Shown here: piece after piece, positions 58,307 through 64,000 of the stretch | How the letters are laid out: each line of letters starts with the position of its first letter | Numbering within the stretch: position 1 is the stretch's first letter | From: Wurfbainia villosa | Taxonomy: Eukaryota; Streptophyta; Magnoliopsida; Zingiberales; Zingiberaceae | Reading direction: 5' to 3' | DNA length: 64,000 bases | Assembly: GCA_025175895.1 (NCBI GenBank) | Contig: CM046005.1 | Coordinates: 67,914,325-67,978,324 of the forward strand | Notes under the pieces: model-generated | The model's input: the letters and a program-made list of their open reading frames with translations, nothing else | What the model was told of the DNA's origin: nothing | Databases searched by the model: none | Made by a program: the position numbers and the translations under genes

Positions 58307-59792
58307 TGTTGAAGGATCAGTGGACGGCTAGAGGGGGGTGAATAGCCTTTTTCGTGTGTACGGTGGAAGATCGATCATTCGTCACGTGCTTGCCTCTACA
58401 ATTCTCGTTAATACGTAGCGGAATTATAATAATAATGAAAATGAATACACAAGCACACACACAATACACATGATATACGTGGTTCGGAACCTTAGGGTTC
58501 CTACTCCACGGGGAGCTTAACGAGCTCATGTTATGCGCATGATACTAACGACAACTCCTTCTCGACCATAAGTCGGAGGTGGAGAAACCTCGTACAAGCA
58601 ATTACAATATAATACAAAAGTACAAGCAAATACAAAGACAATATGAAAGAAAACTTTACACAAATGGCTTTGATCACTTTTTCTTGTTGCTTGCTTTGGT
58701 TTGGCTCTTAAAGGACTGGAATGCAGCAGCAATTCCCCTCCAAAATCGCCCCAAAAACTCTTGTTGAAATCCTCCCCAAGCTCCTCCTTTTATGCTTGTC
58801 TCGGCCTGATTTCGCGTCGATCAGTCGACTGCTCCTGTAGCCGTTGTCTCACAACGACCGAATCCATATTGGCAAAATCCCAACGGATAATCATCAGTCG
58901 ACTAATCATGCACATCAGTCGACTGGTAACCCCATCAGTCGAGTGCTCGGCATGATCACTCGACTGAAAAACATTCTGTGCTCGAATTCACCGCGATCGA
59001 TCATTGCGGCCCTCAGCGATCACGCGCCTCAATAGTCGGTGATGGTGTCTGCGGTCGTCTCGCCCTCCTTGGCAACGTGTTGGCGGCAGTGGGTCGGTCG
59101 AACACCGTCGAGTCTAATCGACCTAGCGATCGTAGTACCAATACCCGGTCGTGATGTTATAAAACCTCAAACACCAAGTTGTTCGAGCATCCGACCGTCG
59201 GGTAAACCCTCAAACACTACGTTTGAGCATCCGACACTCAGTCTTAGCCACTTGGCCAAGTCCACCTCATCCTCTCATGGAGTTCCCCACCGAAACTCTC
59301 TTCCCTCGGCCTATGTCCCTCGGATGCACCAAGCACACGCCTTCACAATGTCATCCTTCACGTCTCTTTCCCTCGAAGTCTGCTTCCCTTGGGCCTCACT
59401 CCATTCACTCCCCATCCGGCGGTCCCTCGAATGCACCAAGCGCATAGCTTTATAATGTCATCCTTCACCGACTCAAGGACCCCGAGCCTAGTGAACTTGC
59501 TAAGTCCTCAAGACTTCCCATACCAAGCCTCATGCTTGTATTTTCACCGCCAAGGCTACACACTTGGACTTATGTCGCCAACCCATATTGGACTTTCCCA
59601 ACACCAAGCTTTATGCTTAGATTTTCCCAACACCAAGCCCCATGCTTGGACTTTTTACCACAAAGGTTACACACTTGGATTTACGTGGTCAACCCATGTT
59701 GGACTTTCCATGACAATCTCATGTCATACGTTTTGTCTAACATCAAAATATAGTTCGAGTCAAACTCGAGTCCTGGGTCGATTGCACCAACA
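58307..59792 (-). repeat. SIR-b 5' LTR (1486 bp)
   Basis: TGTTGAAGGATCAG to TTGCACCAACA on the plus strand, one base different in length from the 3' LTR. CAGTCGACTG sites lie at 58818-58925. Further right (58990-59160) the equivalent sites of the 3' LTR read GATCG/CGGTCG-rich here. Open frames in 59039-59823 are LTR sequence. Confidence 0.9.
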
Positions 59793-59797
59793 CTGGG

Positions 59798-59812
59798 CTG
59801 ATTGCACCAACA
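59798..59812 (-). repeat. SIR-d 5' LTR, piece 3 (outer end)
   Basis: CTGATTGCACCAACA completes the SIR-d LTR after the TSD CTGGG (59793-59797). This marks the right edge of the nested block. Confidence 0.82.
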
Positions 59813-60369
59813 CATTTAATTGACAACGAATAAGGGTTACCGTGGCTTCCTCCGGGTGCAAAACCCGAGGTAGGAGCCTCCTGCAATCTCATCTCCATGT
59901 CTTGCTCAAAAGTTTCTCACAGACGACGTCAATTGATATGGTTGCATTTTAGGGTACCTTTCGTCGAGCCTTTAGGAGAGGTGGAGTTCTCACAATCGTA
60001 ACAGTATCCCTGCTAATATTAACACACGTCGAGAGAGCGCCGTCGGGGTTCCCGGCTTTGGCCCTCCGATGCTCAAGTTAGACAGGGAAGATGAAGATGA
60101 AAAAGAAGATATATTAAAAAGTCCAGAGAGAAAAACTTTTCCTTAACCTTCCCTTATATAACACTTGTGAGGGGTTCTTCACTTGTTGGGGTTATCCTCT
60201 AGCCACTGTGCCTGTTGGGCGGTTAGGGGACAACCTCTTCTAGGAATCTCCATGTGGTGGATCATGAGTGGATAAGAATCTTCGTGGGGACAGGTCATTG
60301 GAGGATCGTTCATACTCTATACAAGAAGGGAATATTCTGAATGGTCCCCACTTTCTGAGTGTTTCTACA
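59813..60369. other. Unassigned non-coding sequence
   Basis: No gene or protein domain is seen. It contains an imperfect stem-loop at 59845-59876 (GGCTTCCTCCGGGT pairing with ACCCGAGGTAGGAGCC), a TTATATAAC motif at about 60154, and GGGGTTCCCGGC-type wording. The mix is reminiscent of plant LTR or promoter sequence, but I cannot assign it. Confidence 0.4.
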
Positions 60370-60635
60370 CCCGACTCAGCCTATCTCTGTTGTTGGATCC
60401 TTCTAAAGTCGTCTTCACTCCCAACTCGACCTACTCCAGTCTTCGACCCTTCCCAAGTCGTCTTCGCCCCCGATTCAATCTACTCTAGTCTTAGACCCTT
60501 CTCGAGTCGTCTTCGCTCTCGACTCGGTCTATTCCGGTCTTAGACTCTTTCTAAATCGTCTTCGCTTCCGACTTAGCCTATCTCGGTCTTAGACCATTTC
60601 CAAATCGCCTTCGCTCCCGACTCAGCCTACCTCGC
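60370..60635. repeat. 50-bp tandem repeat, about five units
   Basis: Units of 49-51 bp with the core TCTTAGACCCTTCTCGAGTC and GTCTTCGCTCCCGACTC. Units begin near 60379, 60430, 60480, 60529 and 60579. They are diverged from each other and do not continue beyond the block. Confidence 0.85.
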
Positions 60636-60738
60636 CCTCCCTCGAGTTGCACTACTCTCTAATTCAATAGGATCTCCTATCAGAGTCTTATTCCATCCCT
60701 CTAATAATTATTTGGGTCCCATAGAACAGGTCATATCC

Positions 60739-60755
60739 ATATATATATATATATA
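60739..60755. repeat. AT dinucleotide microsatellite
   Basis: An uninterrupted AT run of about 17 bp. Confidence 0.9.
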
Positions 60756-60756
60756 G

Positions 60757-61728
60757 AAAGAAAATAATTGTTTATCGAAAAAAACTATTTATATGGCTTT
60801 AGAGAATAAAATGAAGTCGACCTCTTTTTTTCAAATAATCAAATGAAACTTTGAAAAAAGACGAAAGCAATAAACTAATAAATAAAAAATAAAGGGACCA
60901 ATTCCCCTGCTCCTTATTGATTCGGCATTAAATGGAGGATGAGTGGAGGATGAGTAGAAGATGAACGGAGCCAAATAGAAGGAAAGGGAAAGGAACTAAT
61001 ATTGCTGCTCCTCTTTCAATCGACGTCGAACTGAGGCTGAGCGAAGGAATAGAACAGATTGAGGAAGAAGAAAGGTAATGTGAGATCTAGTTTTTAAGGC
61101 CGCATGGGTTTTTCACGAAGGAATTCATGGTTTACAATCAGATTTAGATGATAAATATAATTAACAAAAATAAGAATACGAAAATAAGAAAAATCAATAT
61201 AATTAAAATTTGGGTTTTCTAATATGGCTAAAAATTAAATTACAATTTTATTTTTATTTATTATATTAATTATCTACTAAATTTTAATTTATAATCATAA
61301 ATTTTTAAAAAATAAAAATTCAAATAGTCAAATTTTATAAAAAAAAAGTATTTCATCAAAATAAAATAAATTTTAGATGAAATTTGTAAATTTTTTACTC
61401 CTAAAATTAATATAAATATTGACCATTATAATTAAAATATCAATTTCTAATTATTATAATTAATGACTAATTATTTTGTTGATATGTTTTATTAAATCTC
61501 ATATTTTTATGAAAAAATAACAATGAAATTTTACAAAAAAAAGAACCTACTAAAAAAATATGGATTACATTTTTATTTTTTATCAATCAAAATTAATATA
61601 ATTATTGGCTACATATTTGCCTCCAAATTAGTTTTCATTTAGTAAATTTATCATCCCAAATTTTTTATAATAATTTTACTAAAATATTAATAATTTTATT
61701 AATTTTAATAGAAGAAGAAGACTAGTGT
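60757..61728. other. AT-rich spacer without recognisable content
   Basis: Strongly AT-rich, especially 61130-61715, with A and T homopolymers. I see no gene, LTR, or repeat structure. Confidence 0.5.
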
Positions 61729-62813
61729 TGTTAGTGCCTATAAGATCCACATATTTTCACAATGGTATGATATTGTCCACTTTGGACCTAAGCCCTCATG
61801 GTTTTATTTTTAGGTTTCACCCAAAATGTCTCATACCAATGGAAATATCTTTTCATCTTATAAGCATATGATCTTTTCCATATCTTACCAATGTGAGACT
61901 TTGATTATATTTTCAATACTCTAACAATCCCTCCCCCCAAACAAAGGATCACATTGACCTCCCCTAAGTCTATCCGTCCTCGAAGGACATCCTCTGCTTA
62001 ATGCTCAATCCTCAATCCACTAGGACTTCCTGTCAACTGTTTGGTCCTCCTGACCTAGTTGGACTTCCTACCAGTTGTCCAGCTCTTCTGGCCCAACTGG
62101 ACTTCCTGCGAATTGTTTGGTCCTCCCGATCCAACTGGACTTCCTGCCTGGTGTCTGGTTCTCTTGATCCGGACATGGGAGCTCAACCTCCTTTGTTTAA
62201 GGTTCATGGCTTGACATGGACCATGACTCTGATATCAATTATTAGTTCCTATATGATCCACATATCTCCACAATGGTATGATATTGTCTACTTTGGGCCC
62301 AAGCCCTCATGATTTTATTTTTGGGCTTTATCCAAAAGGTCTCATACTAATGGAGATATCTTTTCATCTTATAAGCACATGATCTTTTCCATGTCTTACC
62401 AATGTGAGACTTTGATTGTATTCCCAATACTCCAACAATCTCCCCCTCAAACGAAGGACCACATTGACCCCCCCTCCCCCTCAAGCCTATCCGTCCTCGA
62501 AGGGCATCCTCTGCTTGATGTCCGATCTCAACCCACCAGGACTTCCTGCCAACTGTCTGGTCCTCCTGACCCAGTTGGACTTCCTGCCAGTTGTTCGGTC
62601 CTCCCGACCCAACTGGACTTCCTGCCTGGTGTCTAGTTCTCTTGATCCGAACATGGGAGCTCAACTTCCTTCGTTCGAGGTTCATGACTTGACATGGACC
62701 ATGACTCTGATACCAATTGTTAGTGCCTATAAGATCCACATATCTCCACGATGATATGATATTGTCCACTTTGGGCCTAAGCCCTCGTGGTTTTATTTTT
62801 GGGCTTCATCGAA
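61729..62813 (-). mobile_element. TRIM-like element with three LTRs and two internal regions
   Basis: Minus-strand arrangement. LTR 61729-61926 (198 bp) is followed by an internal region with PPT complement and PBS complement (GACTCTGATATCA near 62225). A second LTR (62240-62437, 198 bp) and a second internal region (PBS complement GACTCTGATACCA at 62703-62715) follow. A third LTR (62718-62813) is cut short. The LTRs start TGTTAG and end with TAACA or CAACA. The internal regions are ~0.3 kb and code for nothing. LTRs of about 200 bp, a PBS, a PPT and no coding capacity are the definition of TRIM elements. The ORFs across it are chance. Confidence 0.83.
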
Positions 62814-64000
62814 TGTGAGATACCGGAAAATAAAAAATGCCCATTATTAATTGAGAAATTATCTTAGGTAATTTTTCAGGAATTTTTAGAAATTTTTCTG
62901 GAATTAAATGGGGATATTTACGGGGATAAAAAAATAGACTTTTAAAGGGTCTGTTTAGATTATTTAATAGGTTTAATTAACCTAAGTTATAAATTTAGGT
63001 TTACTATTCCTATTTTCCCTGACCCCTCTTTCTCCGCCGCACTCGACTTCTCCATCTCCCGATCTTGCTCGAGCGCTGCCGGACCTCTTTTCCTTCTCCC
63101 GATCGAGCGACCGATTTTCTCTGCCGTCGCAACCCTTCTCTTGCATCTTTCTTCTATTCATCACCTCGAGCTCCCTTTGCATCGTCAACCTCCCCGATTC
63201 CTCTCTCCCGTGTCGCCGACCCACAACATTGTCGCGCCTGCTGCCAGGTTATTGCCCATTGCTCCTGCTTCGCTGCCATCGCGCTCCCGCCGCCCTCCCG
63301 CCGCATGCGCACCTTGCCCAACTGTCGTTGTTGTCTTCCTCGTTGATCCCCTCCCTTCTTTTCAATGACGCCACCTCCTCTCAACCCACAACCTCGATGG
63401 CAACCGGTGAGATCATTCTTTCCACCATGAGCAGTAATCCTCAACCATCGGTCTTTCCCCTGGTTTTCCATTGTGAGTAGCCGGTGATCTTCTAGCTTCG
63501 TGATTTCCAGTGGGTTCTTGTTGCATTATCACTGCGATGAGGAAGAGCACACACTGTGGAGCAAGGTAGGGCGACCTCTCCCTTCCGATCGGTGAGCTTC
63601 TTCTTCCTCGATCTTGGATGAGTTCCATCTCCGACCGAATTTCGTTTCCTTCTTGCAGCCATCTTCGAGTCTTCCTATCTCGATTTCTGACCTTCTCTGC
63701 CTGGCTGCCGGCGTAGCTTCAAAGTTCGGGTAAGCTTGATTTGTTTATTCTCTCCATCTATAATTGCTAGATTATTTGGATGTGAGTAGAGTTTTTGGCC
63801 GGCTATGTTATGTGTGGAGGGCTGGGAGTTAGAGGTTCTTTTTATTCGGCTGTGGATGGGTGAAGAGAGGTTGTGTGGCAGTGATTTGGGGTTTTGGCTG
63901 GTCGTGTGGTGGTGAACAGGGGTGATGTGCGTGATCTATGGAGTTGGCTGTGAATTGGAGGTTTGGTCGTTTGAGATGGCTGTGAGGTTATACCGACTGT
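62814..64000 (+). mobile_element. Possible Ty3/gypsy LTR, start only
   Basis: The TRIM LTR breaks off at 62813 and new sequence begins TGTGAGATACCGGAAAA. It runs through an AT-rich part (AATTTTTCTGGAATTAAATG) to a C/T-rich, then GC-rich part at 63000-63760 and GGGTAAGCTTG at 63728. A TG start with this base composition resembles long LTRs of Tekay/Del-type chromoviruses, but the end lies outside the window. A 5' region of a host gene is the alternative. Open frames at 62982-63628 overlap on both strands and have no domain. Confidence 0.4.

Larger units (their letters stand above)
29185..59792 (-). mobile_element. SIR-b : gag-only Sirevirus-like element, minus strand, hit by SIR-c
   Basis: It is bounded by 1485- and 1486-bp LTRs (29185-30669 and 58307-59792) and the perfect TSD CTGGG within the SIR-d LTR. 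SIR-c (32268-56649) lies in its 3' untranslated region. Net length is about 6.2 kb with a 3.25-kb internal region holding only gag. The two halves of the internal region are 24 kb apart and rejoin exactly at the SIR-c TSD CTTAG. Confidence 0.88.
9501..59812 (-). mobile_element. SIR-d : outermost minus-strand Sirevirus-like element (fragment, hit by two insertions)
   Basis: On the minus strand it has a 5' LTR, a PBS and the first part of gag, ending at about 9501 against SIR-F in opposite orientation. Its 5' LTR is split into 10061-11334, 28969-29184 and 59798-59812 by the solo LTR ANG-2c (TSD GCTTG) and by SIR-b (TSD CTGGG). Removing both inserts gives a continuous 1505-bp LTR, the same size as the related SIR-c LTRs. 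It is the oldest layer of the nest. Sequence right of 59812 does not look like a PPT, so that is the outer edge of the 5' LTR. The rest of the element is missing. Confidence 0.8.

Noticed and set aside
62982..63628. Candidate host gene exons near the right edge
   Set aside because: Frames overlap on both strands, are rich in Arg/Ser/Pro from GC-rich DNA, and have no recognisable domain.

Overview
The window looks like nuclear intergenic DNA from a flowering plant, made almost entirely of nested LTR retrotransposons. The reasons are Ty1/copia polyproteins, primer-binding sites matching the plant initiator-Met tRNA 3' end (TGGTATCAGAGCC), a small TRIM-like element, and no host gene I can support. 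A monocot seems plausible because one family resembles the Angela/BARE group, but the species cannot be fixed from this sequence. Element names below are local labels.

Layout. 1-1076 is a minus-strand LTR (ANG-1') abutting the last 41 bp of the 5' LTR of a decayed plus-strand Angela/Tork-like copia element (ANG-1, 1077-8170). 8171-9500 is the LTR tail and gag of a plus-strand Sirevirus-like element (SIR-F). It is joined head to head with the minus-strand gag of SIR-d (9501-10060).

From 10061 to 59812 everything is explained by insertion into insertion, and every event has a perfect 5-bp target-site duplication. The 5' LTR of SIR-d (10061-59812, three pieces) was hit by a solo LTR, ANG-2c (TSD GCTTG), and by SIR-b (TSD CTGGG). 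ANG-2c was hit by SIR-a (TSD AATTT), and SIR-a by the full-length ANG-2a (TSD CATCC). SIR-b was hit by SIR-c (TSD CTTAG). SIR-c was hit by the full-length ANG-2b (TSD TCTTT) and by the full-length plus-strand Sirevirus SIR-E (TSD ACCCA).

59813-64000 is outside the nest. It holds unassigned sequence with a 50-bp tandem repeat and an AT-rich stretch. A minus-strand TRIM with three LTRs and two internal regions follows at 61729-62813. The start of what may be a Ty3/gypsy LTR runs off the right edge.

How the parts may work together. SIR-a, SIR-b and SIR-c are each about 6.0-6.7 kb net. They carry a gag with two zinc knuckles that ends at the same C-terminus and stop, followed by a 1.6-1.9 kb untranslated region and no pol. 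This looks like a gag-only, non-autonomous Sirevirus group. SIR-E, with related LTRs and a nearly complete pol, is the kind of element that could supply pol in trans. In parallel, both ANG-2 copies share an in-frame gag deletion and a lost zinc-knuckle cysteine, and their leader holds four small repeated hairpins. This recalls parasitic BARE-2-like elements. All coding regions seen are damaged to some degree; SIR-E is the least damaged.
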